DNA of 64,000 nt from contig NC_085871.1 of NCBI RefSeq assembly GCF_034702125.1, forward strand, positions 36,647,659-36,711,658, written 5' to 3'. Below are positions 47,570 to 59,930 of the stretch, piece by piece. The translations under genes and the position numbers were made by a program. The notes under the pieces were generated by a model. It saw only the letters and a list, made by a program, of their open reading frames with translations. It was not told where the DNA came from and searched no databases. This DNA is from Engraulis encrasicolus. Taxonomy: Eukaryota > Chordata > Actinopteri > Clupeiformes > Engraulidae. Each line of letters starts with the position of its first letter. Within the stretch, counting starts at the first letter, position 1.

Positions 47570-48030
47570 GGTCCGTTCTATCCTGGGGAACATTGCTGAT
47601 AATAAGCGGGCAATAAGATATGAGGGAGGTGGGCAAATATGGCGTCTAATGTGATTTCACCAGAAAACACGTCATGTCCCATAACATCTGATGAGACAAA
47701 ATTTGAGCTAATGTGCTTTGGCCTCTCTCTCTCTCTCTCTCCGAAGCGAAAGGGGAATATCGAATCTCTCATTAATGCAGTCTAGAGTTTAGATAATTAA
47801 ATATGTCTGATGAGAGGCTGGCTGAGAGGGAGCGAAGCTTCTCTAACACTTTTTTTTGGTGGGGGAGTAGTATTTCATCACACAAACCTTTCGCTGTCCA
47901 TGTGTTCAGCAAATTTATTGATGAGACCATAGAAATTACCCGAGACAAAAAGCGTTCAAAAGATCATGTACCTTGTCTGAGGCTTTCTTTGCTATTGATT
48001 AAACCAACAACCCGTCACACTGCTTGAACG
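47570..48030. other. Repeat-free block, candidate conserved non-coding DNA
   Basis: Contains CTCATTAATGCAGTCTAG, TTTAGATAATTAAATATG and ATTTATTGATGAGACCATAG, homeobox-rich AT words without repeat hallmarks. Inference only. Confidence 0.3.
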
Positions 48031-48199
48031 CTATTAACTTAACGGTTTGTCCTCAGAGGACTTACAGTATGCAGTGTTATACAGTGGTGAGCACTGAATA
48101 AATTGATGTTATTGCAACTATGAGTATATCCCTTAAATGCAGAAATGGGGAAAAGTAAAAAGATTATAGGGGAAAAGTAAATACATTTATTAACCATAC

Positions 48200-48300
48200 A
48201 TATGAACACTATAATAATAATAATAATTGTATTTGTATAGCACTGTGTCATACAAGGCATGTAACTCAAAGTGCTTAACAAATGGGAAAAAAACATTGTT
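48200..48300 (-). mobile_element. LINE/SINE 3' end with (ATT)n tail
   Basis: ATAATAATAATAATTGTATT then TGTATAGCACTGTGTCATAC and ACTCAAAGTGCTTAACAAAT, the reverse of a common fish retroposon end. Confidence 0.6.
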
Positions 48301-48984
48301 AGAGATGGATTTAAAAGGAGAGGTATAGAGGAGAGGCAGAAATAGCAGGAAGGCAGAGGAAGAAGAGATAGACAGAGATTGTAGAGTCATCAACGTAGGT
48401 TAGGACCAGGATTCTTAGATGCGTGAGGTCCATAGTGGCTGGGCCTATCATAAGTCATAGATAGTCACACAGAGATTGGGCGCTCAGGTGCGGCCCCTGG
48501 TGGCATCAGGGGTGAGGAAAAACTCCCTTTCGCTTGATTCATAGTTTGTAAGGGAAAAAAAAAACCTATTACTAACCAATTACCCCTGCTGCTCGCGATC
48601 CCCAGTTTTGTGGACCATAATGCTGCCAGTATGTATGTTATGTAGTGTATGTATGTTTGACACAATATAATAAATTGAGCTATAGGTTAAGTTAACAACC
48701 TTCCACTCCCCCCTCCCCTTATGTGTGGTATAGTCCAGAACAATTGCCTCCTCCAGGGGTACTTAATTCTTCCATCCGTCCATGCTGTAAAGGCCATTAA
48801 TAATTGTGATGATGCTGGGGTAGATAAATCCATCTTGGTGTTGTTTATAATGAGAGTTTAATGTCCTCTTTGATTATGCCTACCACAGATAAGGAATGCA
48901 GACATGCCCACATTATTCTCTCAGGTGGCTCAAGGTATAAAATGTGTTCACCTCTGTCATAAAGTACCACAGTGAATCCAGGGT
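48301..48984. other. No feature recognised
   Basis: Unassigned sequence; AGAGGAGAGGCAG purine-rich patch near 48320-48370. Confidence 0.4.
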
Positions 48985-49110
48985 CACTGACAGCTTCAGC
49001 CAGGCCCGGGACAATGTGATCTGAAAGGGCCCCAAATCCAAGACATACAATGTGATGGGTACCCAATTCTGGGCCCTTTCTCTCCCTGGGCCCGGTACAA
49101 GTGTCCTTCC
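48985..49110 (-). repeat. GGGCCC family copy
   Basis: ACTGACAGCTTCAGCCAGGC, GGGCCCCAAATCC, ACCCAATTCTGGGCCC and CCCTGGGCCCGGTACAAG: the family in reverse. Confidence 0.7.
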
Positions 49111-49784
49111 CTGTTGCCTTCCCTGAAATAATCTCTTGTTATGCACTTTGATAAGGCTACAGGGGGATAGTTTACCCGTTCATTGAGATAGCTTTCGTTT
49201 AATTATTGAAAGCAAATGGACCGGGTAGTGTGCCGGTTTCTACCCACATTCTTTGACTCTCCACACTAGTTCAGTCCTCTGCACTAATGAAATTACATGG
49301 GGATTTGGTTTCTCTCTGGAGGTTATTCCATTTAATGAACTGAGTTCATTTATCTTTTTGATATCAGTCATTTGATATACCAAATTTCTGTGGCTTTCTC
49401 ACTTAGCCATCCTCTGAAATAACTCTTTTAACTTTCTGTGATGATGTTACCAAGGGTCAGTAGTAAAGAATGCAAAGTATGTATACTCTCCGTTACAAAT
49501 GGTGTCTGTTGCTCTTTGAGTGGGACATGTCAAGAATGCAGACCTCCACCACCAAGGAATGCAGGTATGTTCAAGCTATCATGCCAACCTTGTGAATTCT
49601 GTTGTGTTGTCGTTCTGCGTTTATACTGTGGGAGCTCTGCTGTTCAGACAAAGGCTGGCTGTATTTACAAAACAGATTAAAAACACTTGGAAGCTCCTCC
49701 AACGGCTTCTAGCATAACATCAGGATTATGCTGCATCTAAAAATAGGCCTATACATTTAGCATAAGATGAGGAGTGTAGTGCAC
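49111..49784. other. Unassigned; one cysteine-rich exon-like segment
   Basis: 49456-49565 reads SSKECKVCILSVTNGVCCSL and on to GTCQECRPPPPRNA, between CAG and GTATGT. Cys spacing is regular enough to note, but no family is recognised. 49130-49430 is otherwise repeat-free. Confidence 0.3.
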
Positions 49785-50000
49785 TCAGACCTGGCAAGCA
49801 AACAAGGCAATTGCCTTGGGCCCCCAGATGAAAGGAGGCCCCCGGCAATGACAACTTTGTGAGTAAGGTAAACCCTCCCTAAATTCAATACAGAATTATA
49901 TTGCTATCAAAATCTTCCCCAATAGTTTGAAGAGTAAAAAAGGGCCCCCAAGTCCCTTTTTGCCTTGAGACCCCAAATTCCTTGAAAACGGCCCGGAGTT
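49785..50000 (-). repeat. GGCAATTGCC family, longest copy
   Basis: AAGGCAATTGCCTTGGGCCC, TTGCTATCAAAATCTTCCCC and GGGCCCCCAAGTCCC. It shows the full order of blocks that are split at 23104-23700. Confidence 0.65.
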
Positions 50001-51054
50001 CACCTTGAGAAGGAAGCATGCTTCTCTGGACAAAATAATGCCTTTCCTTGCACCCTGCAGAGATGGTTAGTGGGTGGATTAGACTGGCAGCTTTTGGAAA
50101 CCATTAGTCTCGACTTCTACAGGAAAGGTGTTTTTTTTTACCAGGATTCTTTGTGAATTGTCATTGACCTTGCATGATCCATCTTTGACAATTTCTTTGC
50201 ACACAAAAAAAATACTGAGAGGAGAGGGGTTTTCATTGTATGATTGCATTGTTGTGAATATATTTCACCTCCAAGGGGTGACATGGAGGTAATGAACATT
50301 TAAATTGAACATTTCTAAGAGGATTGGTGCCATCTTCCAAAGCATTGTCCTTAGAAAACATCCATTTCTACTCAAATATAAAAGGTGGGCGGCTCATATA
50401 AACATTTTTCTATTTGCATATCTACTTTAAAAAGCAATTAAGTTTGAAAGAGGGTTTTAGAGGAAGCCAATATCAGTGGAATGTTTAATTGCACATAAAT
50501 GATAACACGCCTTTAAAGTACAGAGACACAATGTTGCTATTAAAGCATAAAAAAGGTCAGACCCAACAAAACTTATTCAGCTAAACTGTGTGCAGGCAAT
50601 CGTCAAGCTTCACACAACTTGTCGCCAAACTTTTGAAATTAACATTGTGAAATAAACAATTAACAAATGAAAAATAGTCTACATTTTTGCATACCTCATT
50701 TCTTTGTTCTGACTGCCAGCAACTGTGTGCTTGCTTGCATTCCAAAAATACTCCAGTCAGTCGGTGATGTGACTTTAATGTCGGGAAAATGGATCCGGAA
50801 TGGCGAGTGAGGAATGGCAGCACAGTTGGTGGCAGCTTCATGATGTGTGTCGCCACAGTTGCTCTCAAGTTGCTGGAGGGCTGAATTAAACATGGAACTC
50901 TCTGTTGCTGACTTTTTTTCTTCTTCTTCTTTCTTTTTTTCTTTGCTGAGCTCTGCTCAAGCTACTGGGCTATAATGCACAGTGCCTTCTCCACAGTTCT
51001 CATCAACACCACATTGACCTCTGACAGCCTGAAGCAGTCTATCTTAACCTAGAA
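50001..51054. other. No feature recognised
   Basis: Repeat-poor. The minus-strand frames near 50580-50893 end at a donor-like GTATGC, but no domain is recognised. Confidence 0.4.
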
Positions 51055-51287
51055 TAGCGTTTCTCAACAGGGTTACTACAGCCCCCCCAGGTGATGTTAG
51101 GGAGCCCTTGGGGGGGCGTGTTGAAAAGCAGACAACTGAGAGTGGGGCACTCGGTTTCAAATGGGGAGTAGCTGTCTATTTTCTTTTCATTAAAGGGTGG
51201 TGTTGGCACGGCAGGCTTACGCTGAAGTCAAGGCGTTGGCAGGCTTGGGAGCGTTTGTTCGGGGAAAAAAAGGTTGAGAACACTTAC
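51055..51287. mobile_element. hAT-like MITE
   Basis: AGCGTTTCTCAAC at the left and GGTTGAGAACACTT at the right are complementary hAT-style ends. The interior has GCCCCCCCAGG and GGGGGGGCGTG. Target duplication unclear. Confidence 0.55.
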
Positions 51288-51499
51288 TGTCCGAGAAGAT
51301 AATCACATCCTGCTCTTTCATGATTTTGTCCGTCCATGCACCAGCATATTACATTTAAAAAATGCCAAAAAATGGAATTTAACGAGCCAGTGCTCTACCT
51401 GTTGTTTTCCTGTGGAAAAGAATCAATTAACGATGGCATTTAAAAAAAACAGATTGGGTACCTACCAATAGGGTACCGACACAATATGCCAGACAACTG

Positions 51500-51850
51500 T
51501 TCTGAGGGCCGCTGACAACTTTTGCCAGGTCCAAAATAAAACCATCTCAAAGGTGCCCCCTCTAAATACATTCAATGTAATGTGGACCCAATTCTGGGGT
51601 CCCCCTCATCCTGGGCCCAGGACAACTGATTGACTGATGACTGAGTACTGTTGTTTGTACTCTCCTGTCGTCCGGCCTGGCCATTATTATACAGTATTGA
51701 CCGAGTGCTAACTTGTTGGTTAGAATAAAGGATCGCTGAATAAGGATGTTTTCTTTCACCAGGGTCGCTGAGAACTTTGACCGGGCCGGGGACAAAATCA
51801 TCTGAAAGAGCCCCCATCTCAACAATGATGAGCCGGGACAATCTCTCTGC
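51500..51850 (-). repeat. Two GGGCCC family copies, reverse
   Basis: 51505-51625 (GCTGACAACTTTTGCCAGG, GGACCCAATTCTGGGG, CCTGGGCCCAGGACAAC) and 51763-51845 (GGTCGCTGAGAACTTTGACC, GGGACAAAATCATCTGAAAG). Confidence 0.65.
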
Positions 51851-51881
51851 AGAGCAATAGAAGGTTCAAGCACTGCTTAAG

Positions 51882-52289
51882 TAGAGATGCACAGGATCCA
51901 AGATCCGGTTCCAGATCCGGCAGGATAATAGGGTTTTTCACAGGAACCGGATCCGGCAGGATCTTAAGCAGTGGAAACCGGCAGTTACCTAAAAATCAGG
52001 ATCTGGTGCATCTCTAGCCTAGGTTTTTCAGTCAGTCTTTCACAACCCCAATTGCTGCATGGAGTGAAAGAACTTTGGAAGCGGCCAGTGCAGGCAGTGT
52101 GGCAGTAAGCCAATGAGTCTAAAAAACAGTTTGAGCCAACGTAATAAAAAGGGCCCACGTGTGCGAGTAGGCTATGTGTTTCAACCCTTTCGTAGAATCC
52201 GGTATCCGGTTCCGGATCCGGCAGGATCTGAAGCAGTGGATCCGGTATCCGGCAGGATCCTAAAAATCAGGATCCGGTGCATCTCTATG
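51882..52289. mobile_element. GGATCCGG-rich TIR element
   Basis: TAGAGATGCACAGGATCC at the left pairs with GGATCCGGTGCATCTCTA at the right. A third terminus-like copy (GGATCTGGTGCATCTCTA) lies at 51999-52016, so this may be two overlapping insertions. The interior is dense in GATCCGGCAGGATC. Confidence 0.75.
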
Positions 52290-53848
52290 CTTAAGGATAC
52301 TGTATACCGTACAGCAGTTATACTGCAGTTATAGTAAGACTGTGGAGAGTATAGTGAACCTGGTGCAGCCACCTTTTTTATTTGCTTTTTACTGTAGCCA
52401 GCTCTGTGGTCTTTATATAAGCAGAGATATACATAACTTACACAACTTCAGTCAAACTGTTTCCATTTCTTCAGTAAAGCTCAAATATACAACATCATCA
52501 GTCAGTTGTAGCGGGACTGCAGTGAATGATTTGAAAACCATGAGTCTCATGCAGCCTCCATTTGTTGCCTCCATTAGGTCAAGGGAGTTGAGGTCACATA
52601 ATATATCACCTATCACTCCACTATAATTCTTTACGTTTCTTCAGTAAAGCCTCAACATAATAACATACATTCACCATACAATATAGAGCTCAATGATAGG
52701 CAGCACAATCTCCGAACACATTGCTCTTTCTATGGAAGGATTTCTTGATGTACAATATGCATGCCTAACAAAACGAAGAAGCACTGCATATTTTAGACCT
52801 ACATGAAATACATATTGTCAAAATTGACTTCAGACAGGAAATTGACACCTTGCTGTGACCAAATCTCTGCCTTCTTGGTATAAAAATATGCTGGGCTAGA
52901 GGCCTGTTGAAACCCGTTCAATTGAAGGCAATTGAAGTGTTTCCACTGCTTTTGGAAGTACGCAAATTCTGGATGATGAAGCACAAGCAACATGAAATAA
53001 ATTTGAGTCTGAAATGTCTCAGTGCTACAGAGTCAGTTCTCCTGTTGCTGTGAATGGCCAACTGTTTGCCACATTCAAAAACCTGTTGTTGCTTGCATGC
53101 CTGTAGAGTTAATCAGCGTATACCAGACAGCCCTGCTCATTTACTGAGAGCAGGTGGTCTGATTGAAGGGCTACAAGGCCACAGGGGGTGTGGATTTAAT
53201 GAAAGTTTATCATAGTTTTCAGAAAACATGAAGCACGTAACAAGAACTGTGGCATAAAGACTCCTGTTGTTGTCTGGGCTCTCGGAAAGATTCTGTAAAT
53301 AAACATTGAAATATTAGTCAGGTCAGGTGTTTGCGCCTTACAATTAAGCTACAGTGTGCCTCAGCTTCTCTCTACTACAGTTTGTGTTCACCGTGATGCA
53401 CCTGCAAGCAGAGGGATGACGTGTAGAGTCCAAATTCAACTTTGGCGCCTGTTGCAAATGTATTGGTACCAGAATAGTAAAATTGATGACCGTCGTAATA
53501 TAGCCCACTGCTAAAGACTAGCATATGTGAAATGTTGCAATAGTACTGTGGTGTGTATAATAATGTATTGTGTATAGTAAAGCGTAGGACCTAATGGTGC
53601 ACACTGCGAGGTTACCCGCCTTTCCCATATAGCCTCTTAGGGCCTTGTTCTTCCTTGCACAGATGGTCTTTGACCCTATCACCATCAGGGCCTTCTTGGT
53701 AATCATGGGAGGTCAATGGGTCTGCCTCACCATGGAAACTATATGAAGCATAATTTTCTTTCCCCCTCGCTGGTCTTGTGAGGCTTGCAAATGGCCTTTT
53801 AAATACCCATAGTCTCACAATATACAGTGTGTGCGTGTGCGGTGCATG
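52290..53848. other. No feature recognised
   Basis: 52360-52650 and 52650-52900 share TTTCTTCAGTAAAGC and similar phrases. No supported gene. Confidence 0.4.
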
Positions 53849-53867
53849 CGTGCGTGAGAGAGAGAGA

Positions 53868-53928
<61 letters not shown>

Positions 53929-53945
53929 CAAGAGCGAGAGAGTGT
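53849..53945. repeat. (GA)n microsatellite
   Basis: GA with sparse GGG and CAAGAGCG interruptions. Confidence 0.95.
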
Positions 53946-54640
53946 GTGTGTGTGCATACATTCAAACTGTACATGTGAATCACTATGATTTCAAAGGTTC
54001 TACGTAGATATTATATCAAATGTGTCTCCCCATTAACACTGTATGTCAGTAGGTGTGTATGCCTTCAAAAAGGCACGTATAGGCTTCACAGTCCTTTCTA
54101 TGCAAACGTCTCAGGTTAAAAAAAAACATAAAGCATATATCAATATCCCACTCTTACAGCTCTGAAAGTTTACAATATTTAGTCAAAGTCAAATAGGTTT
54201 CTCAAGTGCACAGAATATATAGAAGAAGTTTACTGAGTATATGAAACTTCTGGAAGACAAATGGGCATGAGCTGCCCTGGAGACAAACCCTCCCTTCTCA
54301 CGAGGAGTTCGCTCAGCACCTATTAAAAATAATGAGGTCTGTTTGGGGATAACTTCATGAATAATGAGGAGGTTTTGTATTGCGACTATTACTATTATTT
54401 AACATTGTAATGTACAGCAGACTTATACCCATGTGCACCAATTGAATTGCTATTAATAAGATAATACATCAATATTATGTCATATTTAATGACTTTTTTT
54501 CTGCATCCTTATGAAATAAGCTGAAATGCTCAGAGAACATTCACAAAACCTGTGCATACAAAACGGAAAGCCACCTGCAGTGTGGCTCGGGTCTCTGTAG
54601 GGTTCAAGCATGTACATTTAAACATGTACATACTGTGCAT
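53946..54640. other. No feature recognised
   Basis: 54290-54370 is repeat-free AT-rich sequence (TAAAAATAATGAGGTCTG, AACTTCATGAATAATGAGG). Nothing else is seen. Confidence 0.4.
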
Positions 54641-54688
54641 CAGGAGTTCCTAAACTAGGGGGTCGGGATCCATAGGAGGGTTACGGAC

Positions 54689-55310
54689 TTAAAGCGATGG
54701 TTCGGAGTAGAATCACCCTGATGCCATTTGAACCGTGACACCCATCCACCTTTACACCCGAAGTGTTTTCTGCCGCAGGCTTACATCAACAGAGTTGCCG
54801 TGTTATTCGATGTTTATTCTGGATAGCTTGACTCAAGCGCATATGGATCCTGGGCACCGTCTCCAAACTTTCTCCACAAAAATAACATGTCATGACACCA
54901 AACTTCTACAGTATAACAAATGTGGTTTGTACTCACAAAAAGATGAATTTGAAACTTTGTACATAGTCCAGGAGTTTATTAGTAACAACACACGAGACGA
55001 TTAGCTTTTCTGCTGCTAAACATCCGTCGACGTCACTTCCTCCAGCTGGCAGTTCATGGAAACTTTCTTTATTGTAAGGTTTGTGTTTTAGTCCACAGCC
55101 AGGATATATGCACGAGTGTGGCATCGTCTTCTATTTATTAAACGTGGTAAAATTTAAATCTGAAGTGGTTAATTTCTAGTTGTAGCGCAAGCTGTCTTTT
55201 TGAGTTTTCCGCCTTCCGGACTCACGTGTATTTGTTTCCATCAACAAAGTCCCAGCTGGAGGAAGTGACGTCGACGGATGTTTAGCAGCAGAAAATCTAA
55301 TCGTCTGCCA
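54689..55310. mobile_element. Kolobok-like fragment with foldback
   Basis: Begins TTAAAGCGATGGTTCGGAG, the start of a fish repeat I associate with TTAA-targeting Kolobok elements. An inverted pair of about 54 bp (54995-55048 and 55253-55307, CGTCGACGTCACTTCCTCC and complement) lies inside. The right terminus is not evident. Confidence 0.5.
54933..55124 (-). pseudogene. Possible THAP zinc-finger N-terminus
   Basis: The minus-strand frame starts MPHSCIYPGCGLKHKPYNKE followed by SFHELPAGG. C5 and C10 after an initial Met, and an FH-LP motif, are THAP-like; THAP domains occur in Kolobok and P-type transposases and in host proteins. The frame loses resemblance after about residue 29, so this is at best one exon. 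Confidence 0.4.
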
Positions 55311-55794
55311 TACACATGTATATGCTACATATCTATTAAAACACAGTGAAAAACAAAAATATTATTTATTATATCATGCTTTTTAATTATATAATAAGAA
55401 ATAAGAACCATGATAATAATAATAATAATAATTAATACAAATTTAGCTATATTAATGAACAAAATTGGTTGATATTTGGAATATGATATGGGGGAGTTGT
55501 GAAAATATTATTAGATGAAAAGCAGGGTGCTAGAAAAAGAGGTTCAGGACCAGTGCTGTACATGTAAATTAATGTCATACATTCTTTGTTACGGTTATGC
55601 AACTCTCTTTTCAATTCCCAACAAGTAATTTGCCAGGTTGCATGCAATGCATGTCCTTCTAAGTGCCATAGGTGATGCTCTCATTTGTTGTAACACAGCG
55701 AGGATGCCTGCATGGCACCAGCACTCTCTTATCTATTCAGCAAGGTAGCGTATGCACAGCAAGGGGCCTCCCTGCCTCTACCGGGGAATCTGTG

Positions 55795-55945
55795 GTCAGG
55801 GCCACTGAAAGCTTTTGCTAGGCCCAGGACAAATTATTCTGCCCCCCCCCCCCATCCCTATCCAATACATACAATGTAATGGGGACTCAATTCTGGGCCC
55901 CCTCTCTCTCTCTCTCTGGGCCTGGGACAGCTGACCCCTTTGTTC
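55795..55945 (-). repeat. GGGCCC family copy
   Basis: GGCCACTGAAAGCTTTTGC, a CCCCCCCCC run, ACTCAATTCTGGGCCCCC and GGGCCTGGGACAGCTGACC. Confidence 0.7.
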
Positions 55946-56377
55946 TCCCTCGTCGCATTCCCTGGCTGTGGCCACCGCCGGTCTTCCCTCAGCTCAATCC
56001 GCTAATTAACGAGCTGTCAGCTTAGTTACGCAACGACTGGCCACCGCCACACATGCATACACGCACGCACGCACGCACGCCATGCACACAAATGAGTTCA
56101 CCCCTGTGCTCCGATCAACCTGAGAAGAACATGAGGTATTAATACGGCGGTGCTATTCAAAACATATAAAGGCATGGCTAGTCAAGCGAGACAGCCTCTG
56201 CTCAGCAAGAGCGTCTGCATTTGCAGGAGATGCTTCTGAGGTCAGTAAGTCAATTTTGGTAATCGGAATATAAAAAACATAAAAGCTACCTATATGTTCT
56301 GTCTGGCTTTGTGGTTGACCACAGGGGCATAGCAGCATATTGTGGGCCCCATGTACAATCAGCACCCCCTCCATCCA
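55946..56377. other. No feature recognised
   Basis: A short ACGC run at 56061-56080; nothing else supported. Confidence 0.4.
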
Positions 56378-56379
56378 TA

Positions 56380-57373
56380 CCCTTACGAAAATAGACCATG
56401 GTTTTACTAGCACGGACCATGGGTTTTTTTTTAGCACGGTTTGACTATGGTTTAACCATTGATTGACCATAGTTCGGCCATGGTTCAACTATGATTCAAC
56501 CATGGTTTGACTATGATTTGCCCATGGTTTAACTATGGATTTAACCATGGTTGAACTACGGATTTACCATCATTTAACTATGCAAACATTAACCATGGTT
56601 TTACTATGACAACTATACCATGGTTTTACTATGATAACTATACCATGGACTCGAACCTGCAATCCTGTGATCTAAAGTCCAATTTCCTAGCCATTACACC
56701 ACGGCTACTCACATGTAGTTATTCAGGGTTTTGTGTTTTCTTGGGTAACCAAGAAAACCATGGTTCGTGAATGGTTAACCATGCACCTCTTCCCCCCACC
56801 ATGTTTTTTAAAACCATATTTTATTTATTTATATTTTAAAGGGACTTTTGGGGTGGGGACCATGTTTTTTTTGTTTTGTTTTTTTAAACATGGTTTGGGG
56901 GGAACCATGGTTTATGGCAAAGAGTATACTAGGGTTAAACCATAAATTAAGCCATAGTCACAAACCATGGTTGTCATGATTACACTGAAAACCATGATTA
57001 ACTATAATCCATGGTAAATGTATGGTAAAACCATCGTTTTCATAGTAGACCCATGATTTATCTTTGTAAGGGCTACTACTATGACAGCTACTGTACTAGA
57101 ACTATGGTTGGTTGATAGTACTTAAAAGCACCATGAAATGTGGCAGTAAAACCATGGTTACTGCATTAAAACCATGGTCGATTAAGGGTAAGGGTAGAGT
57201 AATCATGACATACCATGGTAGAACCATGTTACTACATAAAACTCACAGTAATACCATAGTGAGCCATAGTACAATTATGATAGGTTCAGAGTACTTAGAG
57301 TAATCATGACATACCATTGTAGAACCATGATAATCATAATACTATAATAAACCATGGTCCATTTTCGTAAGGG
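56380..57373. mobile_element. CCATGG-rich TIR element, copy 2
   Basis: Left end CCCTTACGAAAATAGACC, right end GGTCCATTTTCGTAAGGG, TA on both sides (56378-56379 and 57374-57375). More than fifteen CCATGGTTTT-like words in both orientations. A minus-strand tRNA-like SINE head (GTAGCCGTGGTGTAATGGC ... GCAGGTTCGAGTCC) sits at about 56642-56712. No transposase. Confidence 0.8.
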
Positions 57374-57604
57374 TATATCCACATATATCAGACACTGTAT
57401 GGGCCCCCTAAATACATGGGACCCTGTGACTCAGTCCCACTTTACCCCCCTGTATGACACCCCTGTTTGGCTGTACCTGCTATGAAGTGAAATGACTTCT
57501 ATAAGGCAACGCATTAGAAGACATTCGGATTCACCATGCTCCCAGAGCAAAATGTAGAACCAATTAGGATTGCAGGATTTTCAGATATGTGACGTAGTCA
57601 AACT

Positions 57605-57975
57605 TTAAAGGGACACTGTATAAGATTTTTAGTTGTTTATTTCCAGAGTTCATGCTGCCCATTCACTAATGTTACCTTTTTCATGAATACTTACCACCAG
57701 CATCAAATTCTAAGCATTCATTATGGCTGGAAAAATTGCACTTTTCATACATGAAAAGGGGGATCTTCTCCATGGTCCGCCATTTTGAATTTCCAAAAAT
57801 AGATAGGCCTATTTTTAGCTGCAAAAATGACTGTACATGGACCATACTAGAAAATATTTGTTTATTACTTAGTAAACTTTCATGTAAAGATCAAATTTGG
57901 CAATAGGCAGCCCAGTTTCAATGAGCTGCATACAGTAGTTGCAGTACCTTTTTTGACCTGCACAGTGTCCCTTTA
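57605..57975 (+). mobile_element. TTAA-flanked MITE family, copy carrying three small insertions
   Basis: Same family as 35346-35712. Relative to the siblings it has extra CAGTA at TA (57928), extra CTGTA at the TA of its right border (57974), and TAGGCCTA at 57804. The left border TTAA is normal. Confidence 0.92.
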
Positions 57976-59780
57976 CTGTAAATGTAATGGAGAACTGGAA
58001 AATAGCCTAAATTAATTGTGACAGTTGTTTCAGCAACAATGACCGCTGTCATGGACTCACTCCTCGCCATTGATTCTGTAATTTTAGCAGTTTTTTTAAT
58101 CGGTGAGTCGTTGTAGCAGCTCATTAAAAATGTCAGACAAGTGTTTCCCCCAATCACGTGAAAGGATTTTTTATAAAACCATGCCTTCAGACACTTTTAC
58201 CTATGGCGTAGTAGCTCCAAATTGATACTTATTAGTTACATAAGATGTTATAAGATGTGTTATAGTAAAGGAGAAATCCGGTCTGAAATGGCTTAGGCCC
58301 TAAATGTTAAAGCATGATGTTCAGCGCTAACTTTTTCCACATGGGCCTACCTCACCTCCATAAGCCTACCTCTCCTGCATTCAGAATTCCAGCACTAGTT
58401 GTCGCCAACGTGGGGAAAATATAGAACTGTAAAAGAAAAACAATTTCAGAGAGTGCATTGGCATTCTTAATCTGTTACTAAAATTTTAGTGGAATATTGT
58501 GATTTTGTGAGGAGCATAAGTATAGAGGGTAAAGCAGTGCTTATTGTTACAGGCTCATTAGAGAAAGTCAAGATTTACCTGGGAGGAATTTTCCCGTTGA
58601 GATCACATTTACAGACAAAAATGGAAATTAAATAGTGCTTAACACATAATGACAGCTTGTTCAGTCATTTTGAATGTCAAGACATTTAAGAGTCCCTTTT
58701 ATGCCTAGCCAGTGCTGGTGTGTTATACGGGACTGCCTTCAGTAATAGTCATCTAGGAACATGAGTGTCACATCACATGTATTGATGTGTTTACTGGAGG
58801 TGTTTGCTGGAGGCCCTGACCTCAAAGGGTGATGTTGCGTAAAGATAACCTTACTGTTACTGACTGTTGAGCCATTGAAGAGCTAAAGCAATAAACCACG
58901 TTGTTTGGTATCTGATGAAACATAGCCTAGCCTACTGGAGAAATCCTGGTAGGCTATGTGAACAAAATGTTCTTCACACATTGTCACACGGGAGAGACCG
59001 CTTGTGTCAATGTTGATATTCTTCTAGTGTGACGGTCGGTATACTCGTCCCCGCTCGTCACCCGGGGCTCGACTCACGACCTCCCACTCACAGCACCAGT
59101 TCAGCATGGGAGAACAGGTACCACTGAGATAAAGCTCTAAGCAACAGTAACTCGAGCCAAATGTGAAGTCTTTACGAGAAAAACAGAACATTTCTTTTTT
59201 TCCCCGAGAATGGGCTCCTCTAAGCTAGGTAGTTCAGCATCTGTATGACACTTTCAGGAGAGAGTTTTTTTCCAGTCTATAGCCAAACTCTACAAAGGTA
59301 GTTGGCATCAAAACGACACTGTTGATACTGTGGATGACACATGGTATTTATGGGAGCTTAATGCAAAAAAGAAGTGGTCCTGTTCCTAAATTTAGCTCTT
59401 ATGCAAGATGTTTCAGAGAATGACAGAAATGAAATGCCATTAGGTCTAAAATGCTTCATGTGATAAATATTAAATAGCCCATTTCAGCCTGATGGCTCGT
59501 ATATGCTGTTTGACCTTTGGTGGAGACATACTGTATACGCTGCATTCAGGCTCTTGAAATTGTACCTTTTTTTCATAAAAATGTGGATTTGTTACAGCTG
59601 AATGTACACATTCTAATGCATGCTGAGGGATTAAATGCAACTTATTTCATGTTTTTAAGTGCATCAAAGGCTAAGATATTTAGGTTTTATAGGCTCAGTG
59701 ATATATAGGAACTTTCCCAACAAGGGCTTAGGCATTCAGCAGGTGTATTTTGCAGGTGTTTTAGGCATCGATGGGTTAAA
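57976..59780. other. Mostly unassigned; tRNA-like fragment near 59060-59160
   Basis: On the minus strand CTTTATCTCAGTGGTACC and GGTCGTGAGTCGAGCCCCG are A- and B-box-like, a SINE head. 58500-58800 is repeat-free. No supported gene. Confidence 0.4.

Positions 59781-59930
<150 letters not shown>

Larger units (their letters stand above)
54641..55555. mobile_element. hAT-like element enclosing a Kolobok-like piece
   Basis: CTGTGCAT (54633-54640) and CTGTACAT (55556-55563) match at 7 of 8 positions. The ends CAGGAGTTCCTAAAC and GAGGTTCAGGACCAGTG are degenerate hAT-style termini. The middle is occupied by 54689-55310. Confidence 0.6.

Noticed and set aside
50581..50893. Minus-strand exon ending at a GTATGC donor
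   Set aside because: Open for 65-95 codons in two overlapping frames, but no homologous motif, and the upstream poly-purine run argues against a clean acceptor.
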